Positions 26,075-34,794 of a stretch of 64,000 bases of DNA are shown here, in pieces (positions within the stretch are counted from its first letter, which is position 1; every line of letters starts with the position of its first letter). This stretch comes from DASYTH01 sp036002505 (GTDB lineage: Bacteria > Actinomycetota > Actinomycetes > Mycobacteriales > Pseudonocardiaceae): assembly GCF_036002505.1 (NCBI RefSeq), contig NZ_DASYTH010000230.1, forward strand, positions 1 through 64,000. Direction: 5' to 3'. A program made the translations under genes and the position numbers. Under the pieces are notes generated by a model. That model did not search any database. It was given only the letters and a program-made list of their open reading frames with translations, and was not told where the DNA came from.

Positions 26075-26340
26075 ACTTCTCGCCCGGTCAGGCCGTTCGG
26101 GCCCGGCTGCACGGGGCGCCGGGACACACCCGGTTGCCGGGTTATGTGCGCGGGCGGCCGGGCATCGTGCACGCGTTGCGCGGGGACTTTCCGTTTCCCG
26201 ACGAGGGTGCCCGGTATGGGCGTGCGGAGCCGCAGGCGCTGTACAGCGTGCGGTTCGCCGCGCGGGATCTGTGGGGTTCCGGTGATCACGACGTCTACCT
26301 GGATCTGTTCGAGAGCTACCTGAACGAGGTGTCGGCGTGA
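26071..26340 (+). CDS. Nitrile hydratase beta-subunit C-terminal-type protein
   Basis: An 89-residue protein equivalent to the C-terminal SH3-like half of nitrile hydratase beta subunits: FSPGQAVRARLHGAPGHTRLPGYVRGRPG, then FPFPDEGARYGRAEPQALYSVRF, and LWGSGDHDVYLDLFESYL. GTG at 26071 overlaps the previous stop and its own stop overlaps the alpha-subunit GTG. The beta chain is therefore split between two coupled genes. Confidence 0.85.
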   Translation: MNFSPGQAVRARLHGAPGHTRLPGYVRGRPGIVHALRGDFPFPDEGARYGRAEPQALYSVRFAARDLWGSGDHDVYLDLFESYLNEVSA

Positions 26341-26954
26341 CGCATGATCACCAGCCGACGGCGCCGATGGCGCGCCGGGTGGCGGCGTTCGAGCGGCTGC
26401 TGGAGGAGCGGGGTGCGCTGGAGCCGGGGCAGGTCGACGACGTGGAGGACGTGTTCTGCCGGCGGATGGGCGCGCGGAACGGTGCCCGGTACGTGGCGCG
26501 GGCCTGGGTGGATGCGGACTTCCGGGCGCGGCTGCTGGACGACGCCACCGCGGTGGTCCGGGCCGAGGGCTACGACCTGCGCGGCTCGACCAACGCCGAG
26601 CTGCCGTTCCTCGAGCTCGTCGCCGTGGCGAACACCGAAGAGGTGCACAACCTGGTGGTGTGCACGCTCTGCTCGTGCTATCCGGTGCCGCTGCTCGGGC
26701 CGTCGCCGCGCTGGTACAAGTCGTTCGCCTACCGCTCCCGGGCGGTCCGCGAGCCGCGCGCGGTGCTGGCCGAGTTCGGCGTGGACCTCGGCCCGGACGT
26801 GCGGATCCGGGTCTGGGACTCCACCGCTGACTGCCGCTACCTGGTCGTCCCGCGCCGCCCGGCCGGCACCGGCGGGCTCGGTGAGGACGAGCTGGCCGCG
26901 CTGGTCGGCAGGGACGCGCTGATCGGCGCCGGGGTGGTGGCCGCGCCGCTATAG
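26337..26954 (+). CDS. Nitrile hydratase alpha-subunit-type protein
   Basis: A 205-residue metal-binding subunit. The claw motif VCTLCSCYP has Cys109, Cys112, Ser113 and Cys114 as metal ligands, and Thr110 after the first Cys favours cobalt. It continues with PRWYKSFAYRSRAVREPRAVLAEFG, IRVWDSTADCRYLVVPRRPAGT and the terminal VGRDALIG. Together with the two split beta genes it should form a three-subunit enzyme of the thiocyanate hydrolase/toyocamycin nitrile hydratase layout. The substrate is unknown, and no separate metallochaperone gene is next to it. Confidence 0.9.
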   Translation: MTHDHQPTAPMARRVAAFERLLEERGALEPGQVDDVEDVFCRRMGARNGARYVARAWVDADFRARLLDDATAVVRAEGYDLRGSTNAELPFLELVAVANTEEVHNLVVCTLCSCYPVPLLGPSPRWYKSFAYRSRAVREPRAVLAEFGVDLGPDVRIRVWDSTADCRYLVVPRRPAGTGGLGEDELAALVGRDALIGAGVVAAPL

Positions 26955-26963
26955 TCGGCCGCT

Positions 26964-28160
26964 GTGGCCGGGGTGGTGCGGATCGGGGTGGCGGAGCGGC
27001 GGGCCCGGCTCGGTCGCCGGCACCGGCTCGCGGCCGGCGCGCAGGCGGTGGACCCGCTCGAGGTGGCGTCGAGCCTGGTCGCCCTGCACGGCAGCGATCC
27101 GTCGACGGTCTACCTGTCCAGCCTGGCCCGGATGGACGGCAGCGACGTGGCGGCGGTGGAGCGCGCGCTCTACGAGGACCGGACGCTGCTGCGGCTGCTG
27201 TGCATGCGCCGCACCGTGTTCGTCATTCCGACCGAGCTTGCGCCGGCGGTGCTGGCGGCCAGCGCGCGGACGGTCGCGGCCCAGCAGCGGCGGTTGCTGC
27301 ACGGCATGCTGGCCGAGAACGGCGTCACCGCGGATGTGGAGAGCTGGCTGGCCGAGGTCGAGCGGGTCGCCCTGGACGCGCTCGCCGAGTTGGGTGAGGC
27401 GACCGCGAACGAGATCGGCGCGGCCGACCCGCGGTTGCGGGCCGAGCTGGTGCTGGCCCGGGGAAAGAACTACGAGGGCCGGCAGCGGGTGGTCTCCCGG
27501 GTGCTGCTGGTGCTGGCGGCACAGGGGCTGATCGTCCGCGGCCGCCCGCTGGGTGGCTGGACCTCGACCCAGTTCCGCTGGTCGGTAACCGACCGCTGGC
27601 GGCCCGGCGGCATCCCGGAAATGTCCACAGTGGACGCCGAGGCCGAGCTGGCCCGGCACTGGCTCGGCGCCTTCGGACCGGCCACAGTGGACGATCTGCG
27701 GTGGTGGACCGGGTGGACCGCGACGCAGACCAAGCGTGCCCTCGGCCGGCTCGACCCGGTCGAGGTGGATCTCGACGGCGCCCCCGGCATCGTCCTGCCG
27801 GACGACCTCGAGCCGGTGTCGGGTCGGCCGGCCGAGCCCTGGGTGGCCCTGCTGCCCGCGCTGGACCCGACCCCGATGGGCTGGCAGCGCCGCGAGTTCT
27901 ACCTCGGCGAGCACGCCGGCCGGTTGTTCGACACCACCGGCAACGTCTCCCCCACCGTCTGGCTGGACGGCCGCGTCGTCGGTGGCTGGGCCCAGCGCAA
28001 GGACGGCGAGGTCGCGTTCCGCCTCCTCGAGGACGTCGGCTCGGACGCGGTCACCGCGATCAAACGGTCCGCCGCCGCCCTCGCCGAGCGGCTCGGCGAC
28101 GTCCGGCTCACCGCCCGCGCCCGCCGGCCCTCGCCGGTGGAGCGCGAGCTCCTGGCCTGA
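26964..28160 (+). CDS. Winged-helix DNA-binding domain protein (HTH_42/YcaQ-like)
   Basis: A 398-residue protein of the actinobacterial winged-helix family related to YcaQ, the interstrand-crosslink glycosylase. Diagnostic segments are DPLEVASSLVALHGSDPSTVYLS, LLRLLCMRRTVFVIP, ARHWLGAFGPATVDDLRWWTG and LLPALDPTPMGWQRREFYLG. GTG at 26964 lies 8 nt after TATAGT, so it may have its own leaderless promoter in the end of the nitrile hydratase gene. Close relatives are only predicted to bind or repair DNA. Confidence 0.8.
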   Translation: MAGVVRIGVAERRARLGRRHRLAAGAQAVDPLEVASSLVALHGSDPSTVYLSSLARMDGSDVAAVERALYEDRTLLRLLCMRRTVFVIPTELAPAVLAASARTVAAQQRRLLHGMLAENGVTADVESWLAEVERVALDALAELGEATANEIGAADPRLRAELVLARGKNYEGRQRVVSRVLLVLAAQGLIVRGRPLGGWTSTQFRWSVTDRWRPGGIPEMSTVDAEAELARHWLGAFGPATVDDLRWWTGWTATQTKRALGRLDPVEVDLDGAPGIVLPDDLEPVSGRPAEPWVALLPALDPTPMGWQRREFYLGEHAGRLFDTTGNVSPTVWLDGRVVGGWAQRKDGEVAFRLLEDVGSDAVTAIKRSAAALAERLGDVRLTARARRPSPVERELLA

Positions 28161-28236
28161 GAGGGGGTAGCAGGCTGCCTGTGCCCGGGTGTGGTCGGTG
28201 GGCGGTGCAGGATTATTGTCGGTCCCTACGGTCAAT

Positions 28237-28809
28237 ATGTCGGGTATGGAACTGCTCGAGGCGCATGGTAGGGCGATGGCCGGCTTCGACCGGGTGGTCG
28301 GCAGGATCGCGGACACGGACTGGTCGGCGCCGACTCCGTGTTCCGAGTGGACCGTCCGTGACCTGCTCAATCACCTTGTGTACGAACAACTCTGGGTGCC
28401 GGAGCTGCTGGGCGGGGCCACCGTCGAGGAGGTCGGCGACCGGTTCGACGGCGATGTGCTGGACGGCGATCCGGTCGGCCGGTGGCGGGCGGCCTCGGCC
28501 GCGGCGCGTTCGGCGTGGCTGGCGCCGGGTGCGGTCGACCGCGAGGTCTCGCTCAGCTCGCGGCGCGCGCCGGCGGCCACGTACGGCTGGGAGATGACCC
28601 TCGATCTGGGCGTGCACGGCTGGGATCTGGCGGTCGGCGTCGGCGCCGAGTCCCCGCTGGACGCCGGGCTGGCGGACACGCTGCTGGACGTGTTCGAGGA
28701 CATCGTCCCGACCTGGCAAGGGTTCGGCATCTTCGCTCCCCCGCTCCCGGTGTCCGCCGGCGCCGACTCCCCCACCCGCCTGCTCGCCCTCTGCGGCCGC
28801 ACGCGCTAG
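28237..28809 (+). CDS. TIGR03086-type metal-binding protein (mycothiol/DinB fold)
   Basis: A 190-residue four-helix protein of the DinB/MDMPI superfamily. TPCSEWTVRDLLNHLVYEQLWVPELL carries the first metal-ligand His, and TYGWEMTLDLGVHGWDLAVGVG carries the later His residues. Such proteins are often mycothiol-dependent enzymes in actinobacteria, but the substrate here is unknown. ATG at 28246, three codons later, is an alternative start. Confidence 0.82.
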   Translation: MSGMELLEAHGRAMAGFDRVVGRIADTDWSAPTPCSEWTVRDLLNHLVYEQLWVPELLGGATVEEVGDRFDGDVLDGDPVGRWRAASAAARSAWLAPGAVDREVSLSSRRAPAATYGWEMTLDLGVHGWDLAVGVGAESPLDAGLADTLLDVFEDIVPTWQGFGIFAPPLPVSAGADSPTRLLALCGRTR

Positions 28810-28877
28810 CAGTGCGGAAGTGAGTGCCCCCAGACTCGCCGAGCGGATCGTCGAGCCGGGATGTGAGGATGGGGTGC

Positions 28878-30491
28878 GTGGCAAACGACTGGTGGCGGGA
28901 CGCGGTCATCTACGAGATCTACATCCGCAGTTTCGCCGACGCGGATGGCGACGGAAATGGGGATGTGGAAGGGATCCGGTCCCGGCTGGGGTATCTGCGC
29001 GAGCTCGGGGTGGATGCTATCTGGATCACGCCGTGGTACCCGTCGCCGATGGCCGATGGCGGGTATGACGTGTCGGATTACCGGGCAATCCAGCCGATGT
29101 TCGGCACGCTGGGGCAGGCGAGCGGGCTGATCGGGGAGGCGCACGGGCACGGGCTGAAGGTGATCATCGACCTGGTGCCGAACCATACGTCGGACCAGCA
29201 TCCGTGGTTTCGGGCGGCGCTGGCGGCGGGGCCGGGGTCGGCGGAGCGGGACCGGTACGTGTTCCGGGAGGGGCCGGAGCCGGGGGTGCCGCCGAACGAC
29301 TGGCGGAGCGTGTTCGGCGGGACGGCGTGGACCCCGGCCGGGGACGGCTGGTGGTACCTGCACCTGTTCGCGCCCGAGCAGCCGGATCTGAACTGGGACA
29401 ACGCGGCCGTGCAGGACGAGTTCCTGGACATCCTGCGGTTCTGGCTGGACCGCGGCGTCGACGGGTTCCGGATCGACGTGGCGCACGGGCTGGTCAAGCA
29501 GCCGGGGCTGCCGGATCTCGGCGACGACTACGAGGACGTGCTGGCGCCGCCGGACCGGATCGATCATCCGCACTGGGACCGGGAGGAGGTGCATGACATC
29601 TACCGCTCGTGGCGGGAGGTCAGCGACACGTACCCGGGTGCGCAGATCTTCGTGGCCGAGGCGTGGGTGGCGAACTCGGAGCGGATGGCCCGCTACGTCC
29701 GGCCGGGTGAGCTGCACACGGCGTTCAACTTCGACTTCCTGCGCTGCGCCTGGGATGCCGCGCGGTTCCGGGAGGTCATCGACGACAGCCTGGCGGCGCT
29801 GGCCGCGGTGGGCGCGCCGGGCACCTGGGTGCTGTCCAACCACGACGTGACGCGGCACGTCACGCGGTACGGCCGGCCGCACACCGTCGGCCTCGAACCG
29901 CGGACGGAGCGGCTCGAGCCGGTCGATCTCGCGCTGGGCACCCGGCGGGCCCGGGCGGCCGCGTTGCTGATGCTGGCCCTGCCCGGCGGGGCGTACCTGT
30001 ACCAGGGCGAGGAGCTCGGGCTCTGGGAGGTGGAGGACCTCCCCGAGGCGGTGCTGCAGGACCCGACGTTCGAGCGGTCCGGGCGGGACGTGCGGGGGCG
30101 GGACGGGTGCCGGGTCCCGCTGCCCTGGTCCGGGGACGTGCCGCCGTTCGGCTTCGGACCGGGCTACGGCCCGTCCTGGCTGCCGCAGCCGCCGGAGTGG
30201 AAGGCCGTCACCGTCGAGGTGCAGGCCGGCGACGAGCGCTCGATGCTCGAGCTCTACCGCGCGGCACTGCGGCTCCGCCGGTCGCACCCGGCGCTGGGCG
30301 ACGGCGGGCTGCGCTGGCTGGAGTCGCCCGCGGACGTCCTGCTGTTCGAGCGTGATCCGGGGTTCCGTTGTGTGGTCAACGTTTCCGGTGCCGAGTTCGC
30401 CATCCCTCCGGGAGCCACGGTGTTGCTGGCCAGTGAACCCGTGGCGGACGGGCGGGTTCCGCGGGACGTGGCGGTGTGGTTCGAGGTTTGA
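28878..30491 (+). CDS. GH13 alpha-glucosidase-type enzyme
   Basis: A 537-residue intracellular GH13 enzyme of the oligo-glucosidase/trehalose-hydrolysing group. The barrel motifs are DLVPNHTSD (region I), GFRIDVAHG with nucleophile Asp200 (II), FVAEAWV with acid/base Glu261 (III) and LSNHDVTRH with Asp323 (IV). QPDLNWDN is the region V type found in alpha-1,4/1,6-glucosidases. GTG at 28878 is preferred because GAGG lies 9 nt upstream and the domain starts at once; ATG at 28869 is also in frame. It is followed 58 bp later by a GH3 gene. Confidence 0.9.
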   Translation: MANDWWRDAVIYEIYIRSFADADGDGNGDVEGIRSRLGYLRELGVDAIWITPWYPSPMADGGYDVSDYRAIQPMFGTLGQASGLIGEAHGHGLKVIIDLVPNHTSDQHPWFRAALAAGPGSAERDRYVFREGPEPGVPPNDWRSVFGGTAWTPAGDGWWYLHLFAPEQPDLNWDNAAVQDEFLDILRFWLDRGVDGFRIDVAHGLVKQPGLPDLGDDYEDVLAPPDRIDHPHWDREEVHDIYRSWREVSDTYPGAQIFVAEAWVANSERMARYVRPGELHTAFNFDFLRCAWDAARFREVIDDSLAALAAVGAPGTWVLSNHDVTRHVTRYGRPHTVGLEPRTERLEPVDLALGTRRARAAALLMLALPGGAYLYQGEELGLWEVEDLPEAVLQDPTFERSGRDVRGRDGCRVPLPWSGDVPPFGFGPGYGPSWLPQPPEWKAVTVEVQAGDERSMLELYRAALRLRRSHPALGDGGLRWLESPADVLLFERDPGFRCVVNVSGAEFAIPPGATVLLASEPVADGRVPRDVAVWFEV

Positions 30492-30549
30492 CAGTCGCCG
30501 GAACGGTGTGTGAGGGTCGAGGCGCTGTGGTTTAGACCAATGGAGGTGC

Positions 30550-32019
30550 GTGCTGTTCGGGTGGGCGGATGCGGTGCTGCAGCCGGGTTTTGCCGGAACG
30601 GCGGCGCCGGAGTGGGTGCGCCGGCGGCTGGCGAACGGGCTGGGCGGGGTCGCGTTGTTCTCGCGGAACATCGAGAGCGCCGGCCAGGTCCAGGCCCTGG
30701 TCGGCGAGCTGCGGGCGGAGAACCCGGACGTGGTCGTGGCGATCGACGAGGAGGGCGGCGACGTCACCCGGATGGAGGCGACGCGGGGCAGCTCGCGGCC
30801 GGGCAACCTGGCGCTGGGGGCGGTCGACGACCTGGCGCTGACCGAGGCGGTGGCCGCCGAGATCGGGTGGGACCTCGCCGGAGTCGGGGTGACGCTGGAC
30901 TACGCGCCGGACGCGGACGTCAACTCCAACCCGGACAACCCGGTGATCGGGGTGCGCTCGTTCGGCGCCGACCCGGCCCTGGTGGCCCGGCACACCGCGG
31001 CCTGGGTGCGCGGCCTGCAGTCGACCGGGGTCGCCGCGTGCGCCAAGCACTTTCCCGGGCACGGGGACACCACCGTGGATTCGCACCTGGCCCTGCCGAC
31101 GCTGGACGGGCCGGTGGAGCACATCGTGGCGGCGGCGCTGCCCCCGTTCCGGGCGGCGATCGAGGCCGGCGTGCGGACGATCATGACCGGGCATCTGCTG
31201 GTGGGTTCGCTGGATCCGGACGCGCCGGCGACGATGAGCCGGCGGATCCTCGTCGATCTCCTGCGCGGTGAGCTGGGGTTCGACGGGTTGATCATCACCG
31301 ACGGGCTGGAGATGCGGGCGGTGGCCGACCGGTACGGGTTGGCGGGCGCGGCGGTGCGGGCGATCGCGGCCGGGGCGGACGCTCTCTGTGTCGGCGGCGG
31401 GCCGACCGGCGAGGACACCGTGGAGCTGCTGCGGAACGCGCTGGTCGAGGCCGTGCGGAGCGGGGAGCTGGCCGAGGAGCGGCTGGCCGACGCGGCGCGG
31501 CGGGTGGGCGAGCTGGCCGCGTGGTCGGCCGGCGATCACCAGCGGGAACGGCGCGCGGGCGGGCCGGTCGGGATGATCGCGGCGCGGCGGGCGGTGCGAA
31601 TCGTCGATCCGGACGGGGTGTTGCCGTTGCCGCGGGCGCCGCACGTCGTGGAGCTGGCACCGTACCTGCACGAGGCCATCGACGAGGGGACGCCGTGGGG
31701 GGTGGCCGAACCGCTGGCCCGGCTGCGGCCGGACGTCACGTCGGTGCGGCTCCATCCCGGGGACGCGGACCGGCTGGCCGGCACCGCACTGGCCGCGGCG
31801 AACGGCCGGCCACTGGTCGTCGTGGTGCGGGACGCGCACCGGCACGCGTGGATGTCCGGCGCGGTCAAGGAGTTGATCGGCGCGCGGCCCGACGCCGTGG
31901 TGGTCGAGCTCGGGCTGCCGGGGCCGGAGCCGCTCGGGGCCGCGTACCTGGCCACCCACGGCGCCGCCCGGGTGTGCGGGGAGGCGGCCGCCGAGGTACT
32001 GCTCGGTGGCGCGGAATAG
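30550..32019 (+). CDS. GH3 beta-N-acetylhexosaminidase (NagZ-like)
   Basis: A 489-residue GH3 enzyme. The motif KHFPGHGDTTVDSH (166-179) contains the His that serves as catalytic acid in NagZ-type enzymes, and LIITDGLEM carries nucleophile Asp251. IDEEGGDVTRM is the substrate-binding loop. A C-terminal alpha/beta sandwich (about 370-489) is present, as in Gram-positive members. There is no signal peptide, so it probably acts on imported amino sugars or muropeptides. GTG at 30550 follows GGAGG at a short spacing. Confidence 0.9.
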   Translation: MLFGWADAVLQPGFAGTAAPEWVRRRLANGLGGVALFSRNIESAGQVQALVGELRAENPDVVVAIDEEGGDVTRMEATRGSSRPGNLALGAVDDLALTEAVAAEIGWDLAGVGVTLDYAPDADVNSNPDNPVIGVRSFGADPALVARHTAAWVRGLQSTGVAACAKHFPGHGDTTVDSHLALPTLDGPVEHIVAAALPPFRAAIEAGVRTIMTGHLLVGSLDPDAPATMSRRILVDLLRGELGFDGLIITDGLEMRAVADRYGLAGAAVRAIAAGADALCVGGGPTGEDTVELLRNALVEAVRSGELAEERLADAARRVGELAAWSAGDHQRERRAGGPVGMIAARRAVRIVDPDGVLPLPRAPHVVELAPYLHEAIDEGTPWGVAEPLARLRPDVTSVRLHPGDADRLAGTALAAANGRPLVVVVRDAHRHAWMSGAVKELIGARPDAVVVELGLPGPEPLGAAYLATHGAARVCGEAAAEVLLGGAE

Positions 32020-32048
32020 TTGATTGTTCGCGCAGCGTTGCCAACGGC

Positions 32049-32483
32049 ATGGCGTTCACTGGTGAGTACGCGCCCAGCCCGACGGACTGGGTGCGGGAGA
32101 TGGTGGAGAAGTACGAGAGCTCGGGCGGGACCGAGAGGATGTCGTGGGGTAAGCCCGTGATCATCCTGACCTCGGTCGGCGCGAGGACCGGGAAGATCCG
32201 GAAGACGCCGCTGATGCGGGTTGAGCACGACGGGCACTATGCCGTGGTCGCCTCGCTGGGTGGGGCACCGAAGCACCCGGTCTGGTACTTCAACCTGAAG
32301 GCGAACCCTCGGGCGGAACTGCAGGACGGGCCGGTCAAGAAGGAGTACGTCGCCCGTGAGGTGACCGGCGAGGAGAAGTCTCTCTGGTGGAAGCGCTCGG
32401 TCGATGCCTGGCCGGACTACGCCAACTACCAGACGAAGACCGACCGGCAGATCCCGGTGTTCGTACTGGAACCCGTCGACTAG
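32049..32483 (+). CDS. Deazaflavin (F420)-dependent nitroreductase-family protein
   Basis: A 144-residue split-barrel protein of the Ddn type. KPVIILTSVGARTGKIRKTPLMRVEHDGHYAVVASLGGAPKHPVWYFNLKANP in its middle is diagnostic, with the F420-binding TGK.RKTPL loop. Actinobacterial members reduce quinones or nitro compounds with F420H2. The dispersed repeat copy 2 begins two bases after its stop. Confidence 0.9.
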   Translation: MAFTGEYAPSPTDWVREMVEKYESSGGTERMSWGKPVIILTSVGARTGKIRKTPLMRVEHDGHYAVVASLGGAPKHPVWYFNLKANPRAELQDGPVKKEYVAREVTGEEKSLWWKRSVDAWPDYANYQTKTDRQIPVFVLEPVD

Positions 32484-32484
32484 T

Positions 32485-32594
32485 CCGCCTCTCCGGAATT
32501 TTTATGGTCGTTGCGTTCCAGCAAACGGTGCGATTGTCGGGTGGACCGTGGCTGGGTACCGTCACGGTCCCCTGAGGTCACGTTGGCCGGGACG
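32485..32594. repeat. Dispersed ~110-bp repeat, copy 2
   Basis: This copy starts with the same CCGCCTCTCCGGAATTTTT as 12054-12162 and keeps the blocks TTGCGTTCCAG, CCGTGGCTGGGT and CGGTCCCCTGAGGT. It lies between the F420 reductase stop and the truncated 3' end of the methyltransferase pseudogene. Confidence 0.8.
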
Positions 32595-33017
32595 AGACTA
32601 GTGCGATCCATCCGGGCGACCGCGCGGAAAAGGGCGCTGGCGGCGATCAGCAGGCGGGAGCGCTCGACCCAGGGGCCGGTGAGCTTGCCCCAGGCGGCGA
32701 ACTGGAGCGGGCCGGCGAAGCGGGAGATCGCGGCGGCGAGCACGAGCCCACCGGGGCGGATGACCCGGGCCGCCTCGGACAGCGCCCGGACCCGGTCGTC
32801 CCGGTCGAGCAGGTGGTACAGCGGGCCGAGCAGCAGCGTCGCGTCGTAGGTTCCATCCGGTTCGGGCAGCGCGCGGGCTCGCGGCGGCAGCAGCTCGGCG
32901 AGCAACTCGTTGGTGTGCAACCACTCCAAACCGGTTGTTGGCCTGCGTGGTGAACCGCAGGTCCTCGCGGTACTGGTTGGGGTAGTGGTCGACGATCTCG
33001 TCCGGTCCCCCGCCCAT
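32595..33017 (-). pseudogene. Decayed SAM-dependent methyltransferase
   Basis: The reading starts MGGGPDEIVDHYPNQYREDL, shifts frame near 32928-32930 (an extra base in a T-run on the coding strand) and continues as LEWLHTNELLAELLPP. It then jumps to RALPEPDGTYDATLLLGPLYHLLDRDDRVRAL, and RPGGLVLAAAISRFAGPLQFA follows. The glycine-rich SAM-binding motif expected between LLPP and RALPEP is missing, and the 3' end stops at the repeat 32485-32594. Frameshift, internal deletion and truncation together make it non-functional. Confidence 0.8.
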
Positions 33018-33053
33018 GCCTCCATGGTCCCCACGGTCACAAGCGAAAAGAGA

Positions 33054-33085
33054 TCGCGGGCCCGCACGTGGGCGCGGGCCCGCGA
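33054..33085 (-). terminator. Intrinsic terminator of the DHA2 exporter
   Basis: TCGCGGGCCCGC (33054-33065) pairs perfectly with 33074-33085 around an 8-nt loop. On the minus strand it is followed by TCTCTTTTCG. It lies 18 bp after the exporter stop. Confidence 0.8.
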
Positions 33086-33102
33086 CCTACCCCCGGTTCT
33101 TC

Positions 33103-34554
33103 TCAGGCAGCCGCCGCCAGGTCGGGTTCCTCGTCGGCTGCCTCCTCCGCGGTGCCGGGCTTGCGCAGGACCGCGAACGTGATCGCGATGGCCACCGCCA
33201 CCAGGGCGGCGCCGATCAGGTAAGCGACGTGGTAACCGGCGTTCAGCGCGGCGGGAGCGGACTCGCCGGCGGACAGCCGGCCCTGGGTGTGCGCGGCGGC
33301 GACGGTGGCCAGGGCGGCCAGCCCGATGGCGCCGCCGACCTGGGCGCTGGTGTTGACCAGGCCGGAGGCCAGGCCCGCGTCGCTGGGGGTCGCGCCGGAC
33401 ATGGCCAGCGTCATCAGTGCGGGGAAGCCCAGCCCGGTGCCCAGGCCGACGAGGATCGTCGGCGGCAGGACGTCGAGCAGGAAGCCGCCCTGGACCGGGG
33501 TGCGGGCGAACAGCAGCATGCCGAGGCCGATCAGCGCCAGGCTGGTCACCAGCGTGTTCCGCAGGCCGAAGCGCAGCGCGATCGGGCCGGAGAACTTCAG
33601 CGACATGGCGCCCATGACGATCGTCGTCGGCAGGAACGCCACGCCCACCTCGAGCGCGTCGTAGCCGAGGATCTGCTGCAGGTACAGCGCGCCGAGGAAG
33701 AACATGCCGAACATGCCGGCCACCAGCAGCGCCTGGATCACGTTGGCGCCGCTGACCTGGCCGGAGCGGAACAGCCGCAGCGGCATCAGCGGGTTGGCGA
33801 TCCGGGTCTGGCGCACCAGGAACGCCACGATCAGCGCCACGGACACCGCGCCCGTGGTGACCACGACGGCCGTGCTCCACTGCTCGATCTGCAGAATGGT
33901 GGCCACACCGAGCATCAGGCCCGCGGTGAGCATCGCCGCGCCGGGCGTGTCCGCGCCGCCACGTACCCCGATCCCGCGCACGTCCTCGATCAGCCGCACG
34001 GCGAACACCGCGGTCAGCACGCCCACCGGCAGGTTGATCAGGAAGATCCAGTGCCAGTTGATCGCCGCGGTCAGCGCGCCGCCGGTGAGCAGGCCGATCG
34101 AGCCGCCCGCGGAGGCCACGAAGCCGTACACGCCAATGGCTTTCGCCTGCTCACGGGGCTCCGGGAACATCGTCACGATCATGCCGAGGATCACCGCGGA
34201 GGTCAGCGCGCCGCCGACGCCCTGCACGAACCGCGCGGCGATCAGCATGAACTGGCTGACCGACACCGCGCACAACAGTGATGCCACGGTGAAGATGGCC
34301 AGCCCGCCCAGGAACACCCGGCGTTGGCCGATGAGGTCGCCGAGCCGGCCGGCGAGCAGCAGCAGACCGCCGAACGCGATCAGGTACGCGTTCACCACCC
34401 AGGCCAGCCCGCTCGGCGAGAAGCCGAGATCCCCCTGGATCGAGGGCAGCGCGACGTTCACGATCGTCACGTCAAGAACGATCATCAGCATGCCCACGCA
34501 GAGCACGTACAGCGCGAGCCAGCGTGACCGGTCGGTCCTTGCCATGGCGGTCAT
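33103..34554 (-). CDS. MFS drug exporter, DHA2 (14-helix) family
   Basis: A 483-residue multidrug/proton antiporter of the EmrB/QacA type with about fourteen membrane helices. It carries DVTIVNVALPSIQGDLG (motif D1), AGRLGDLIGQRRVFLGG (motif A), RFVQGVGGALTSA (motif B) and GSIGLLTGGALTAAINWHWIFLINLPVG (motif C). ATG at 34554 or three codons on at 34545 are both possible. An inverted repeat at 34581-34601 lies where a repressor would bind, but no TetR or MarR gene is adjacent. The substrate is unknown. Confidence 0.9.
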   Translation of the reverse strand: MTAMARTDRSRWLALYVLCVGMLMIVLDVTIVNVALPSIQGDLGFSPSGLAWVVNAYLIAFGGLLLLAGRLGDLIGQRRVFLGGLAIFTVASLLCAVSVSQFMLIAARFVQGVGGALTSAVILGMIVTMFPEPREQAKAIGVYGFVASAGGSIGLLTGGALTAAINWHWIFLINLPVGVLTAVFAVRLIEDVRGIGVRGGADTPGAAMLTAGLMLGVATILQIEQWSTAVVVTTGAVSVALIVAFLVRQTRIANPLMPLRLFRSGQVSGANVIQALLVAGMFGMFFLGALYLQQILGYDALEVGVAFLPTTIVMGAMSLKFSGPIALRFGLRNTLVTSLALIGLGMLLFARTPVQGGFLLDVLPPTILVGLGTGLGFPALMTLAMSGATPSDAGLASGLVNTSAQVGGAIGLAALATVAAAHTQGRLSAGESAPAALNAGYHVAYLIGAALVAVAIAITFAVLRKPGTAEEAADEEPDLAAAA

Positions 34555-34580
34555 CTCGGGTTGTCCTCTCCCTCGTGTCT

Positions 34581-34601
34581 CGTCTCTTTGACATGGAGAC
34601 G
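34581..34601 (-). promoter_or_regulatory. Candidate operator upstream of the exporter
   Basis: CGTCTC-N9-GAGACG is a symmetric site 27 bp upstream of the exporter start. It is a short palindrome with no regulator gene next to it, so weak evidence. Confidence 0.3.
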
Positions 34602-34734
34602 ACCCCCGGGGCGGAAACTCATCGGTGGCCGACGCAGAAACCGTCGCACCGGTGCCGGGGTGAAGGGAAAGGCCGAGTGGGCATGGCGGTGATGTCCGTC
34701 CGGTATGACGCGAAGCGGTGATCACGGGGGTCAG

Positions 34735-34789
34735 TGCCCTGAAGGTGACCTTCAGGACGCTCAATGCCCTGAAGGCCGCCTTCAGGGCA
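34735..34789 (-). terminator. Nested double palindrome after the orphan regulator
   Basis: TGCCCTGAAGGTGACCTTCAGG and GCCCTGAAGGCCGCCTTCAGGGCA, each palindromic, are separated by ACGCTCAAT. It ends 5 bp before the stop codon complement of the response regulator gene, so it is that gene's likely terminator. Confidence 0.65.
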
Positions 34790-34794
34790 TTCAC

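Noticed and set aside
26964..28160. Nitrile hydratase activator
   Set aside because: Although it follows the enzyme genes, its sequence is a winged-helix YcaQ-like protein and it seems to have its own leaderless promoter.
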